Origin: Paenibacillus mucilaginosus 3016
GTDB lineage: Bacteria > Bacillota > Bacilli > Paenibacillales > NBRC-103111
Reading direction: 5' to 3'
NCBI RefSeq assembly: GCF_000250655.1
Contig: NC_016935.1
Coordinates: forward strand, 1,816,001-1,880,000
Length of the DNA: 64,000 nucleotides
Under the pieces are notes generated by a model. That model was not told the origin of the DNA, did no database searches, and was given only the letters and a program-made list of their open reading frames with translations. The translations under genes were made by a program, and so were the position numbers. Shown here in pieces: positions 35,912 to 46,705 of the stretch; position 1 is the first letter of the stretch; each line of letters starts with the position of its first letter.

Positions 35912-37184
35912 TTGAAACGTTCGACTGCCATTCTGGCTGCTGCCTTTGCGGCCGCATCCCTGCTTGCTGCCTGCTCTTCCGGAGGTCCCGAGTCTGCCGG
36001 CGGCAGTGCCGCTCCGGATGCGGGGGGGACTAAAAGGGGACATCACGTTCCTGACCCACCGGACCGATCTCGCGGATACGGCTCTGACCGACATCGCTGA
36101 AGAATTCATGGCCAAGAATCCGGGCGTGAAGATCACCGTGGAATCGAGCAAGGGCGATGACGTGCTCAAGACGCAGATCGCCGCGAACGAGCTGCCGGAC
36201 ATTATGTTCGTACCCAGCGGACTCGGGATGACCCGGAAGGATTATCCGACGTACTTCGTGCCGATCGACGACCTCGGTTATACCAAGGAGAACCTCTGGT
36301 ACTACGAGAACGGCGCGGGTCCTGACAACCACTTGTATACGCTTTCCATCGGATTGAACTACCAGGGCTTCGTCTACAGCAAGGCGGCCTTCCGCGCGGC
36401 AGGGATCGAGCAGGCGCCGAAGACGATGGAGGAGTTCCTCGCCGCGGCCGAGAAGCTGAAGGCGAAGGGCATCACGCCGGTCGCCTCGAACTTCAAGGAC
36501 GGCTGGCCGCTCGGCAACTACGCGGACGGGGCGTACTCCAATGACATGACCGGCTCGAAGAACTACCAGAACACGCTCATCAGCAAAGACCTTTTCGCCA
36601 AAGAACCGGGCTCCCTCCTCGAGGGGATTCAGTTCCTGAAGACGCTGGCGGACAAAGGGTACCTCGAGAAGGACCTCATGTCCACGAACTGGGACGCGTC
36701 CAAGCGCGATCTCGCCCAAGGCAAGATCGGGATGACCTATCTCGGCACCTGGCTGCCGGCCCAGATCGAGCAGAACGGCGGCAAGCCGGAGGACATCGGG
36801 ATGTTCCCGGTGCCGGGGGCGAAGGCGCTTGTCGGCTCGGCGGACTACATGTACGGGGTGACGAAGAACTCGAAGTCCCCGGAGGCGGCCAAGGCGTTCC
36901 TGAAGTTCATGTGGGATAACGGCTATATGCCGAAGAAGGCGGGGATGATTCCGCCGAACAAGGATTACAAGGCCGATGAGCCTTTCCTGAAGGAGCTGCT
37001 CTCTTACAATCTGCCGATTGTGGAGTGGGAAGCGCATGTGCCGGAATACCAGGAGCTCATCAACAAGGCGCAGATCGATGCGAAGAAGGCTGCCCAGGAG
37101 TATGTGCTGGCGGAGAATCCGCAGGAAGTCATCGACAAGTACAACAAGAAGTGGGCGGAAGCACGCAAGGCGCTTGGCAAGTAA
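35912..37184 (+). pseudogene. Sugar ABC transporter substrate-binding lipoprotein, frameshifted near the N-terminus
   Basis: Extracellular solute-binding protein family 1, 423 residues when restored. TTG 35912 follows GAGGGGGAAC; a signal peptide ends in lipobox LLAAC, then a Ser/Gly linker. The G7 run at about 36023-36031 carries one extra G: before it the lipoprotein frame is read, after it GLKGDITFLTHRTD continues in another frame to 37184. The mature part is otherwise normal. Followed by two permease genes; binds a sugar or oligosaccharide, most likely a mannan product given the mannanase at the operon end. Confidence 0.85.
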
Positions 37185-37267
37185 AATGTGGGGAGGCGGG
37201 CCGGCAGGGCGTATGACGAGCCGGCTCTCTTTCCCATGCCCAAAGATCAGAGAAAGGCGGAGAGGCC

Positions 37268-38161
37268 ATGCTGCAGAGTACGAATGACATTTGGGAAAGA
37301 AGATGGACCATCGGGCTTTTTCTGGCCCTTCCTTTGATCATCCTGCTTGTATTCTCATATTATCCGGCCCTGAAACTGTTCCAGATGAGTCTGACGGACT
37401 GGGACGGCATGAAGCCGGCGTACAACTATGTGGGGCTCGACAATTACAAGACGATTCTCCGGGAGAACATGGCCTGGAAGACGCTCATTAATAACATGGC
37501 TTATGTGATCATCTCGGTGATCCAGACGTTCCTCGGCCTGTATTTTGCGATCCTGCTCGATTCGAATATCCGGGGCAAGCGGTTCTTCCGCTCCTTCCTG
37601 TTCATGCCCTATATCCTGAACGGCGTGGCGGTCGCGTATATGTTCAGCTATATGTACAACTTCGAAGACGGTCCGGTCAATATTCTGCTGCGCGGTATCG
37701 GACTCGAGGAGTATGCGGTCCGCTTCCTCGGGAACAGCTGGTGGGCGAACATGTCGCTGGCTTTCATGGGACTGTGGCAGAATACGGGGCTGGCCATGGT
37801 GATCTTCCTCGGAGCCCTGCAGTCGATTCCGAAGGATCTGTACGAATCGGCGAGCATCGACGGCGCCAACTTCCTGCACAAGGTCCGCTTCATTACGGTT
37901 CCGAGCATGAAGCTCGTCGTGCAGATCAACCTCTTCCTGAGCTTGAACGGGGCCCTGCAGGCGTTCTTCCAGCCGTTCATCATGACGAAGGGCGGTCCGG
38001 GCGACCGCACCCAGACCTTCGCCTCCATGGCTTATTATACGGCGTTTAACTTTCACAACTTCGGATTGGCGTCCGCGCTCGGGGTCTTCCTGCTGGCCAT
38101 CGTGCTGGTCGTGCTGCTGATCCAGAATCTGGTCATCCGCGGAGGAGGGGAAGAAGGATGA
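37268..38161 (+). CDS. Sugar ABC transporter permease (MalF/UgpA type)
   Basis: Inner-membrane permease of 297 residues with six predicted helices and the EAA loop (YESASIDGANFLHKVRF). GGCGGAGAGG precedes ATG 37268. It overlaps the next permease gene by 4 bp. No ATPase gene is present in the operon, as is common for CUT1 transporters in Bacillales that share an MsmX-like ATPase. Confidence 0.92.
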   Translation: MLQSTNDIWERRWTIGLFLALPLIILLVFSYYPALKLFQMSLTDWDGMKPAYNYVGLDNYKTILRENMAWKTLINNMAYVIISVIQTFLGLYFAILLDSNIRGKRFFRSFLFMPYILNGVAVAYMFSYMYNFEDGPVNILLRGIGLEEYAVRFLGNSWWANMSLAFMGLWQNTGLAMVIFLGALQSIPKDLYESASIDGANFLHKVRFITVPSMKLVVQINLFLSLNGALQAFFQPFIMTKGGPGDRTQTFASMAYYTAFNFHNFGLASALGVFLLAIVLVVLLIQNLVIRGGGEEG

Positions 38162-39021
38162 GGAAACATCGATCGATGGAATCGGGGCTGGTGGTGAATC
38201 ATCCCCTGCTCCGCCTGCTGAATTATGCGCTGCTGCTCGGCTTCGTGATCCTGGTGATCGCGCCGATCCTGATCGTCTTCCTGGTCTCGTTCAAATCCAA
38301 CCAGGAGTATATGTATTCGCAGGTCTGGGATCTGCCGCAGAGCTTTCTGAACTTCGACAACTTCAAGGTGTACTGGAAACGGGGAAAAATGCTGCTCGGC
38401 TTCCAGAATGTCGGCATCCTGATCGTCGTCTCCCTCATTACGAGCATTTTCATGGGAACGATGGTCGCTTATGTCGTCACGCGCTTCAAGTTCCGCGGCC
38501 GCAAGCTGATCCTGGGCCTGTATGTCTTCGCGGCCGTGCTGCCGACCACCACGACGGCCATCGCCACCTTCACGGTGATCAAGAGCCTTGCGCTCTACAA
38601 CACCCTGTATGCCGGGCTGCTGCTGTATTCGGCCGCGGGCGTGCTCGATATTTACATGTTCATGCAGTTTATGTACAAAATCCCGACGGAGCTCGATCAG
38701 AGCGCTAGGGTGGAGGGGGCTTCCTACTTCCGGGTCTACTGGTCGGTAATCCTGCCGCTGATGCGGCCGGCGATCGCCACGATCTCCATCCTGAAGGTGG
38801 TCGGCATCTATAACGATTTCTTTATTCCGACGGTGTATATGCCTTCCTCGAAGCTGTCCACGATCACCAGCGGCCTCATGCTCTTCACACAGGACCGCAT
38901 GTCGCAGTGGAATGTGCTGTCAGCCGGGATCATCGCGGTTCTGCTGCCTACGCTGATCATCTATCTCGCGGCGCAGAGGTTCATTATCTCGGGGGTTACG
39001 GACGGGGCGGTCAAATCGTAA
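38158..39021 (+). CDS. Sugar ABC transporter permease (MalG/UgpE type)
   Basis: Second permease, 287 residues with six predicted helices and EAA loop DQSARVEGASYFRVYW. Translationally coupled to the first permease (ATGA overlap). Together with the lipoprotein it makes a CUT1-type carbohydrate importer lacking its own ATPase. Confidence 0.92.
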   Translation: MRKHRSMESGLVVNHPLLRLLNYALLLGFVILVIAPILIVFLVSFKSNQEYMYSQVWDLPQSFLNFDNFKVYWKRGKMLLGFQNVGILIVVSLITSIFMGTMVAYVVTRFKFRGRKLILGLYVFAAVLPTTTTAIATFTVIKSLALYNTLYAGLLLYSAAGVLDIYMFMQFMYKIPTELDQSARVEGASYFRVYWSVILPLMRPAIATISILKVVGIYNDFFIPTVYMPSSKLSTITSGLMLFTQDRMSQWNVLSAGIIAVLLPTLIIYLAAQRFIISGVTDGAVKS

Positions 39022-39199
39022 GAGGGCAGGGCTTCCCACGGGGGAGCCCGCCCGCAGGGCCGCAGGTCAAGAAAGGGATGCATGGGGGACTGCGGACCGG
39101 CTGTATCCCGTTATGGAGGTGATGCAGGCTGCGGATCCGCCTGAAGTGACAACGCTTCACCCTGACTCGACACAATACGCGAAAGAAAAGGTGAATGGG

Positions 39200-41826
39200 A
39201 TGACGAAGAAAATCAAATGGATGAGCAGCATGGTATCGCTGGCCCTTCTGGCGGCTCCGGTCTCTCCGGTGCTCGCTTCAGATCAGGCTGGACCGGTGAG
39301 GGCGCAGGCGCATCATGAATCGGGGGACGGAGCTTCCTGGGGACCGGGGAAGGGAGAAGCCTCAAGGAAGGCGCATGTCCGCGTGGAGAACCTGGCCGAC
39401 AAGGATGCGACGGCGGAGACCCGTGCCCTGTTCGCTTACCTGCAGGACATCCGGGGCCGGGAGATTCTGTTCGGGCACCAGCACGCGACGACGGAGGGCC
39501 TCTCGATCACGGTCAAGGACGGCACGCAGTCCGAGGTGCAGAATTCGGTAGGTGATCTGCCGGGAATGTTCGGCTGGGATACGCTGAGCCTGGAAGGCCA
39601 TGAGAAGCCGGGGATCGCAGGCGCATCGAAGGAGCAGAACCGGGACGCCCTGATCGCCGTAATGAAGTCGGCTTATAAGGAAGGCGGCGTGCTTGCGCTG
39701 AGCTCCCACATGCCCAACTTCGTCACGGGCGGCACCTTCTACGACACGAAGGGCAATGTGCTCTCGCACATCCTGCCGGGTGGAGACAAGCATGCGGAGT
39801 TCAACCAGTTCCTTGATACCATCGCCGACTTTGCGAACCACCTGAAGGACGACAACGGGAAGGCGATCCCGGTCATCTTCCGTCCGTTCCACGAGCAGAA
39901 CGGCGGCTGGTTCTGGTGGGGGCGCCTTACCGCACGAAGGACCAGTATATCGAGATCTACCGTTACACCGTGGAATACCTGCGCGACAAGAAGGGCGTCC
40001 ATAACTTCCTCTATGCTTTCTCGCCGGGCAGTCCGTTCAACAATACGGAGGCTTCGTTCCTGGAGACTTATCCGGGCGACGATTATGTCGATATTCTCGG
40101 CTTCGATACGTACTATGACGGAACAAGCCAAGGCTGGTTCGATACGGTCGTGAACGATGCCAAGCTGATCTCGCGCCTGGCGGACAGCAAGGGGAAGATC
40201 GCGGCGTTCACCGAGTTCGGCTACTCGAGTGTGAAGCCGACGGGGACGAAGGATCTGCAGTTCTTCACGAAGCTGGCTGCGGCGCTGAAGTCCGATCCGG
40301 ATGCGAAGCGGATGGCCTACATGCTGACATGGGCGAACTTCAACACGGATTCCATCTTCGTACCTTACCGGAATGCACCGAACGGACTCGGCGATCACGA
40401 GCTCCTGCCGGACTTCGTGAACTACTACAACGATGCCTTCACCTCCTTCAGCGATGAAGTCCGGGCGGGCAAGCCGTACAGCAGGAAGGTGCTGGCCGTC
40501 AAGGAACAGCCGTTCATGCACATCGCCTCCCCGACGGCGAACCAGACGGTGCCGACGACGAAGCCGACGACGATCCGGGCCCACGCGGTGAACCAGAAGG
40601 TGAAGAAGATGACGTACAGCATCGGAAGCGACCCGGCGGAGCATCCGATGACGCTCGACGCGGAGGGCTTCTACTATACGGCGGATTGGACGCCGGGCGC
40701 AGCCCTCGATGAGTCGGGCACGACGCTGACCGTGAAGTCTTATGCGAAGAACGGCCAAGTGCTGTCCCAGACGATCCAGGTGTTCGTGAGTGATGTGCAG
40801 GGCAATCCCGATCCGCTGGTCGTCGATACCTTCGACCTGTACAAGGGCAGCAATGAACTGCTGGACGCGGCATACAGCCCGGCGGGAGATCTGAATACGA
40901 TCACGCTGGATCCGGATCACAAGTACGGGGGCAAATACGGCCTGAGGTTCGATTACAACGTTGGCGGCCAAGGCTATACCGGAGAAGTCAAGAACATGAA
41001 CAACGCGGACTGGTCCGAGGCCAACAAGCTGAAGCTCTGGCTGGCGCCGGACGGCAGCGGCCAGAAGCTGGTTCTTCAGGTGAATGCGAGCGGTATCTCG
41101 TTCGAGGCTTATCCGTCGCTGGCCGGAACGGCGGCCGGTGTGGTGGAGATTCCGTTCAGCCAGTTCACGCCGGCTCCATGGGATACCGCCAATGCGGGGA
41201 AGGTCATGACCAAGGAGAACCTCAAGGACATCCGCTCCTTCGGCATCTATGTGAACAAGGCGGAGGGCACGGCAGGGACCGCCGGAACGCTGTATTTCGA
41301 CGACATCCAGGCTTATAACGACGGAACGGGCGGCGTGCCAAACGGCGGAACCGGCCCGGGCAGCATGCCTGCGCAGCCGGGACTGCTGTACGGATTCGAG
41401 AGCGATGCACAGGGCTGGACCGTGGACGTGAATAACGCAGGCGCGGGCACCGCGTCCGTTACGGCGGATGCTTATGCCGAAGGAGCGCATGCTCTTGCGG
41501 CCTCCTTCTCGCTGGCGGGCAGCGACTTCGAGCTCGTCAAGTTCGAGAACATCGATCTGAGTGCGGTGGATACGCTGAGCGCACAGGTGAAGCTGGCCGG
41601 CGGCACGGCCAAAGCCAGGTTGTACGTGAAGACGGGAGCAAGCTGGGCGTGGGCGGACAGCGGACCGGTCGATGTGGATTCCAGCGGCTTCCAGACGATT
41701 TCCCTTCCGCTGGCTGGGATCAGCGATCTCAGCAGCGTCAAGGCCATCGGGCTGAAGTTCGAGAGCTTCAGCGGCACGGGGGCGTCGGCGGTCTATCTCG
41801 ACGATGTGCGGCTGACAAAGAACTAA
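39200..41826 (+). pseudogene. Secreted GH26 beta-mannanase with Ig-like and mannan-binding modules, frameshifted
   Basis: Extracellular endo-beta-1,4-mannanase, about 875 residues when restored. ATG 39200 follows AAAGGTG and gives a signal peptide (MTKKIKW...SPVLAS). The GH26 domain has the acid/base Glu in RPFHEQNGGWFWW and the nucleophile region FTEFGYSS. Next comes an Ig-like module (about 440-540), a CBM11/CBM27-like module (VVDTFDLYKG onward) and a second CBM27-like module at the C-terminus. At the G5 run 39918-39922 one G is missing, so the frame shifts right after the catalytic motif. Last gene of the transporter operon. Confidence 0.85.
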
Positions 41827-41843
41827 TAGGGTTCTGGAAGAAA

Positions 41844-41895
41844 AGCGCCTCTCCAAGATTGTCGGGATGACAAGCTCGGGGAGGTGCTTTTTTTT
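41844..41895 (+). terminator. Terminator of the mannanase operon
   Basis: GCGCCTCTCC / GGGGAGGTGC stem (two wobble pairs) followed by T8. Confidence 0.8.
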
Positions 41896-42240
41896 ATTTT
41901 GGGGACGGCGGAACGCACGTACTTTTGCCAGCGCAGATCCGGCGAGGAAAACCGTGCTGTGAGGTTCTCGTCATCCGCGCAGGGGCCAGGTAACCATTAC
42001 AGAGACCCGGAGGAGTAAGGCTTCGGTACCTTATTTTGTCTACGCGTTCTATGAACAGTGGGACGGCAAACAGCAGGCGGACTCTGCAGGGGACGGTTCT
42101 GCATCGGGGCAGCCGGAAAGCATCTCCTTCAAGGGACCGACCTGGGCTCGGCGGAAGAGGCCCCGATTGGATAGCGGGCTTCCATCAACGGAAGTGGACT
42201 GGATCGACCGCAGCGGAGAGAAGAGGGAGGATAAAATAAT

Positions 42241-42430
42241 TTTGTCCGAATAGTGGCTTTGCATCGACGGTTGCAACGGAAATAAAGGAACCAGGATGAC
42301 TTATTGGCATGGTTTTGCCGTTTTTCCTCGGATAACGGAAGTCAGGTGCGCTATTGCTGTCTTTTCGGGCAAAAAGCCGGCTCAAACGCTGAAATAGCGA
42401 ATCCCAGTTCCGCTGATACGAAAATAGCCC
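42241..42430. repeat. Run of degenerate interspersed repeat units
   Basis: Within the 1-kb gene-free stretch 41896-42882, units of the form AATAaaGGAACCaGGatgacTTATT, ATAACGGAAgtcAGGTGCGCTATT and ATAGCGAATCCCAGTTCCGCT recur at about 55-60 bp. I see no gene in this stretch; short frames here lack ribosome sites. The motifs resemble Paenibacillus intergenic repeats as I remember them. Confidence 0.4.
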
Positions 42431-42813
42431 TGTCGTGAACAAGGATAACGCACCGGAGCTCCTCTATTTCATCATCACCTGGCCGACTGCGGCCAAAGGC
42501 TCTCTGAATCCGCCGGTCGAGCATGATTTGCCCGAGGCGTTTCGTTCCACTGCTCCACCTCTCTGCACCTAAAAAACCTTCGTCTAAAGGTGTTTTTCGT
42601 TTGCTTAGGGATACCGGCAGAGCTGCGGCTTCGAAAAAGCAGAACCCCCTTGACCTGCCTGGCGGGTATGGGATGTCAGGTAAGTTGTTGTAATTCAATA
42701 GGGTGATCTTTTGGGAATAAGTATGACCGAATATTGAACGATTCCGACTGAATATTGGTTTGATTTTGAAGTTATCTATTGAAATATGTTGTTTAAAAAG
42801 GTATGATCATCAA

Positions 42814-42819
42814 TATAAT
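42814..42819 (+). promoter_or_regulatory. Possible -10 of the ppdK promoter
   Basis: TATAAT in an AT-rich stretch 64 bp upstream of ppdK; the -35 position (GTTTAA or TTGTTT) is weak. Confidence 0.35.
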
Positions 42820-42882
42820 ACATACTAAATAAATTTAGCGCGTCACATTACATGTTCACATAAAGATAGGAGGAGAAAGAGG

Positions 42883-45561
42883 ATGAGGAAACAGAGGGTG
42901 CTGTTTTTTACAGAAGGGAATGCAGGGATGAAGACGCTGCTTGGGGGCAAGGGCGCGAATCTGGCCGAGATGACCAAGGCCGGTCTGCCGGTCCCTCCCG
43001 GCTTCACGGTAACGACGGAGGTGTGCAGAGCCTACCTGGCGGGAGGACATCAGCTGCCGGAAGGCCTGATGGATGAGGTCGCTGCCGCCATGACGGGCAT
43101 CGAGGAGCTGAAGGGTCAGGGCTTTGGCAGGCCGGACGCCCCGCTGCTGGTATCCGTCCGGTCCGGTTCGGTGACCTCCATGCCCGGCATGATGGATACG
43201 ATCCTGAACCTCGGTCTCAACGACGAGACGGTGGCCGGGCTTGCGGCCATGACGGGCAATCCCCGTTTTGCCTATGACTGCTACCGCCGCCTCCTGCAGA
43301 TGTTCGGGAATGTGGTGTTCGAGATTGAACATTATCATTTTGAACGGGAGCTGCTTCTGCTCAAGAAGGAACAGGGCTGTGAGGAAGACAGCGAGCTCAG
43401 CGCAGAGAGAGTGGAGGAGCTCTGCCGTGCCTACCAGCGGGTGATCAAGAAGAAGGCCGGTGTCTCCTTCCCTCAAGGGGTGTTCGACCAGCTGCACATG
43501 GCCATCGAGGCGGTATTTCGTTCCTGGAACAATCCGCGCGCTGTCGTGTACCGCAAGCTGAACCGGATTCCGGACCACCAGGGGACGGCCGTCAACATCC
43601 AGTCCATGGTGTTCGGCAACCTTGGAGAGGACAGCGGCACGGGCGTTCTGTTCACCCGCAACCCTTCCACAGGGGAGAAGGTGCTGTACGGCGAGTATCT
43701 GATGAACGCGCAGGGAGAGGACGTCGTGGCCGGCATCCGCACCCCGCAGGGGATCGCCGGACTTGCAGGGGAGCAGCCTCAGCTCTACCTGCAGATTGAT
43801 GAAGTGGCGCAGAAGCTGGAGCGGCACTACCGGGACATGCAGGATATCGAGTTTACGATCGAGAACGGGAAGCTGTATATTCTGCAGACACGCAGCGGCA
43901 AGCGGACGGCGCAGGCGGCCGTGAAGATTGCCGCCGATCTGGTGGAGGAAGGCGTGATCTCGAAGGCGGAGGCCCTGGAGCGCATCGAAGTGAGCCATCT
44001 GGATCAGCTGCTGCACCGCTCGATCGATGAGGGGCAGCCCTTGAACGTGCTGGCGAGCGGGCTGCCGGCTTCGCCGGGGGCGGCGACCGGACAGGCCGTG
44101 TTCGACGCGGACACCGCAGAGGAGTGGGCGAGAGCAGGCCGCCAGGTGCTGCTCGTCCGGGCGGAGACGACGCCGGAGGACATCCACGGCGTGTTGGCCG
44201 CCACCGGGGTGCTGACGACCCGGGGCGGCATGACCAGCCATGCGGCGGTCGTCGCGCGGGGCATGGGCAAGCCGTGCGTCTGCGGCTGCGAAGCGCTTCG
44301 CATCGGGGAAGGCAGCTTCACCATCGGCGGGACGCAGGTGAACGAAGGCGACTGGGTCTCCATCGACGGGGCGACCGGCCGGGTGATCCTCGGCAAGCTG
44401 GTCCTGAAGGAGCCGGAAATCTCGCCGGAGCTCTCGACGCTGCTCGGCTGGGCTGACGGAATCCGCCGCCTCAAGGTATTGACCAATGCCGATACGCCGG
44501 AGGATGCGGCCAAGGCGAGAGAGCTCGGTGCCGAAGGGATCGGCCTGTGCCGCACCGAGCACATGTTCATGTCGGCGGACCGGGTGCCGGTCGTCCAGGA
44601 GATGATTCTGGCCGAGGACGAAGCGGCGCGCCGGACTGCGCTCGGGAAGCTGCTGCCGATGCAGCAGGGGGACTTCGAGGGCATCTTCCGCTCGATGGCC
44701 GGCCTGCCGGTGACCGTACGTCTGCTCGATCCGCCCCTGCACGAATTCCTGCCGAGCCTGGAGCACCTCATCGTCCAGCAGGCCCGCCTCTCCTGCGATG
44801 CTTCGTCCGACAGGGCGGAGCGGGAGAAGGTCGACACCCTTCTTCGCAAGGTGCGGGGACTGCACGAGATGAATCCGATGCTGGGTACGCGCGGCTGCCG
44901 GCTCGGCATCCTCTTCGAGGAAATCTACGAGATGCAGGTTGAAGCGCTGTTCCGCGCGGCGCTGATCTGCCGGGCGGAGGGAGTCGAGGTGCTGCCCGAG
45001 CTGATGATCCCGCTGGTGGGACATGCGAACGAGCTGAAGCGCATGCGGGAGCTCGTCGACCGGACGGCGGCCCGGGTGCTGGGGGAGCGTCTCCCGGAGG
45101 TGCCTTACCGCGTCGGTACGATGATCGAGGTCCCTCGCGCGGCCATCACGGCCGGGCAGATTGCCAGGCATGCGGATTTCTTCTCCTTCGGGACGAACGA
45201 TCTCACACAGATGACGTTCGGCTACAGCCGTGACGACGCGGAAGGCAAATTCCTGACGCATTATGTGGAGCACAAGCTGCTGCCGGAGAACCCGTTCCAG
45301 GTGCTCGACGAAGAGGGCGTGGGCGAGCTTATCCTGTGGGCGGTCGACAAGGGACGCGCCGTGAAGCCGGCCCTGAAGACCGGCGTGTGCGGCGAGCACG
45401 GCGGGGACAAGGACTCGATCTTCTTCTGCCACGGGGCCGGGCTGGATTATGTGAGCTGCTCGCCTTACCGGGTGCCGCTCGCCCGCATCGCCGCAGCCCA
45501 GGCGGTGATCGCTGCAGAGCGCGAGGCGGCAGCGGAGCGGGAGACGGTGCAGACCGCGTGA
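42883..45561 (+). CDS. ppdK: Pyruvate, phosphate dikinase
   Basis: Converts pyruvate, ATP and phosphate to phosphoenolpyruvate, AMP and pyrophosphate, reversibly. 892 residues, normal length. N-terminal ATP-grasp domain (VRSGSVTSMPGMMDT, VFGNLGEDSGTG), central swivelling domain with the phospho-His in GGMTSHAAVVARGMGKPC, and C-terminal PEP-binding TIM barrel with GTNDLTQMTFGYSRDD and catalytic Cys in TGVCGEHGG. AGGAGG is 11 bp before ATG 42883. Monocistronic; no regulator gene adjacent. Confidence 0.95.
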   Translation: MRKQRVLFFTEGNAGMKTLLGGKGANLAEMTKAGLPVPPGFTVTTEVCRAYLAGGHQLPEGLMDEVAAAMTGIEELKGQGFGRPDAPLLVSVRSGSVTSMPGMMDTILNLGLNDETVAGLAAMTGNPRFAYDCYRRLLQMFGNVVFEIEHYHFERELLLLKKEQGCEEDSELSAERVEELCRAYQRVIKKKAGVSFPQGVFDQLHMAIEAVFRSWNNPRAVVYRKLNRIPDHQGTAVNIQSMVFGNLGEDSGTGVLFTRNPSTGEKVLYGEYLMNAQGEDVVAGIRTPQGIAGLAGEQPQLYLQIDEVAQKLERHYRDMQDIEFTIENGKLYILQTRSGKRTAQAAVKIAADLVEEGVISKAEALERIEVSHLDQLLHRSIDEGQPLNVLASGLPASPGAATGQAVFDADTAEEWARAGRQVLLVRAETTPEDIHGVLAATGVLTTRGGMTSHAAVVARGMGKPCVCGCEALRIGEGSFTIGGTQVNEGDWVSIDGATGRVILGKLVLKEPEISPELSTLLGWADGIRRLKVLTNADTPEDAAKARELGAEGIGLCRTEHMFMSADRVPVVQEMILAEDEAARRTALGKLLPMQQGDFEGIFRSMAGLPVTVRLLDPPLHEFLPSLEHLIVQQARLSCDASSDRAEREKVDTLLRKVRGLHEMNPMLGTRGCRLGILFEEIYEMQVEALFRAALICRAEGVEVLPELMIPLVGHANELKRMRELVDRTAARVLGERLPEVPYRVGTMIEVPRAAITAGQIARHADFFSFGTNDLTQMTFGYSRDDAEGKFLTHYVEHKLLPENPFQVLDEEGVGELILWAVDKGRAVKPALKTGVCGEHGGDKDSIFFCHGAGLDYVSCSPYRVPLARIAAAQAVIAAEREAAAERETVQTA

Positions 45562-45637
45562 AGTAGCGGCCGGCCCGGGGAGAACCGGCCCGCTTCCGCC
45601 TTTACTTCGGAGAGAAACAACCTTAAACAAGAGAGCC

Positions 45638-45671
45638 AAGGGAACCGGATGCAGCGTGCACCGGTTCCTTT
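45638..45671 (+). terminator. Probable terminator of ppdK
   Basis: AAGGGAACCGG / CCGGTTCCTT stem with a bulge and inner TGCA-GCG-TGCA hairpin; the T-tract is short. Confidence 0.5.
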
Positions 45672-45784
45672 GCTTGTTTGGAAGAGGGGCAAATGTGGTC
45701 AAGGTCATGGGAATCAAGCTGTCATATTATGGAGGCATACTTCCTTCCTGATCGCATTATATTGGGAATAAGGGGTGGTAAATA

Positions 45785-46669
45785 ATGTATTTTATGGTTC
45801 ATCATGGGGATGATTTGTCTTACATGGGCCGGAAATTTGGAATCTCGGCAGAGAACCGGCCAAGGGCCAATCCAGAGACCGCTTTCACGGCGCTCTCTCA
45901 AGAAAGCTCTCTCACGCTTCCAACCGCTCACCACGGAAGGACTTATGGCGGATCAGCGGAATCCCTGGGAGGCTTGACGCTGCCGGGAGATCCTGATCCC
46001 GATCGTGGGGATGAAGACATGCTGCGGGCGGTGCCGAGCCCGCAAGAGACCACGGAGGAGCCGGATTTATGGCCTGCTTTTGTCAAAAAGGGGCATACCA
46101 TGGCGGTCTTCAAGGCGAGGGATATTAACAAAAACATCCCCATCTATAACGCCAGGGCCTCTTATTTTTTCATGAGCAAGATGGCGGTCGAGGAGACGGG
46201 GTGTTATTCGATCTGCGACCATTCCGTGCGGCCCTGCGGCAAATGCTTTACGAGCGAAGCGGTACCCTTTTTTGTGATGCCCCATAATACCAACTGGATT
46301 GGACTGGGAGATTACGGCGTTGTGATCAATACCCGGACCAAGCAGGCTGCTTATGCGATCTGCGCGGATTGGGGGCCCAAAGAGCAGGCGACCGTATTGA
46401 AGGAGAATACCGTATACTCCGGAAAAATCGGCGAGGGCTCCATCCATCTTGGCAAGCTGTTAAATATTAAAGATATCGCGCCGCATCCCAAAAGAGCATT
46501 TGAGCCGTATGGCGTACTTTACATTTTGTTCCCCAACTCTTCCACGGGGGCCAGGGTGCTGCAAAGCGCGGAAGAAATTAACCGGAATGCCCACCGCCAC
46601 TTCAAGAAATGGGGAGGATGGAAGCAGGCCAAATATGTGCTCAAGGAACATTTTAATCAAGAAATCTAA
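45785..46669 (+). CDS. GH75 chitosanase-like protein with LysM remnant
   Basis: 294 residues. The first 22 residues (YFMVHHGDDLSYMGRKFGIS) look like the start of a LysM module that then breaks off into a Pro/Asp/Glu-rich linker (about 30-100). The C-terminal part (about 105-280) resembles family GH75 chitosanases: YFFMSKMAVEETG, GLGDYGVVINT, CADWGP, GEGSIHLGKLL, GVLYILFP. The Asp of ADWGP and the Glu of GEGS fit the family's catalytic pair. No signal peptide, so it may act in the spore coat or after lysis. Followed 36 bp later by a paralogue. Confidence 0.65.
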   Translation: MYFMVHHGDDLSYMGRKFGISAENRPRANPETAFTALSQESSLTLPTAHHGRTYGGSAESLGGLTLPGDPDPDRGDEDMLRAVPSPQETTEEPDLWPAFVKKGHTMAVFKARDINKNIPIYNARASYFFMSKMAVEETGCYSICDHSVRPCGKCFTSEAVPFFVMPHNTNWIGLGDYGVVINTRTKQAAYAICADWGPKEQATVLKENTVYSGKIGEGSIHLGKLLNIKDIAPHPKRAFEPYGVLYILFPNSSTGARVLQSAEEINRNAHRHFKKWGGWKQAKYVLKEHFNQEI

Positions 46670-46705
46670 GCTTGCCTAAGCATGGTATGGAGGTGACCTG
46701 CCACG

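Noticed and set aside
42036..42698. Several frames of 65-115 codons on both strands after the mannanase gene
   Set aside because: They lack ribosome sites, overlap each other in different frames, and coincide with degenerate repeat sequence.
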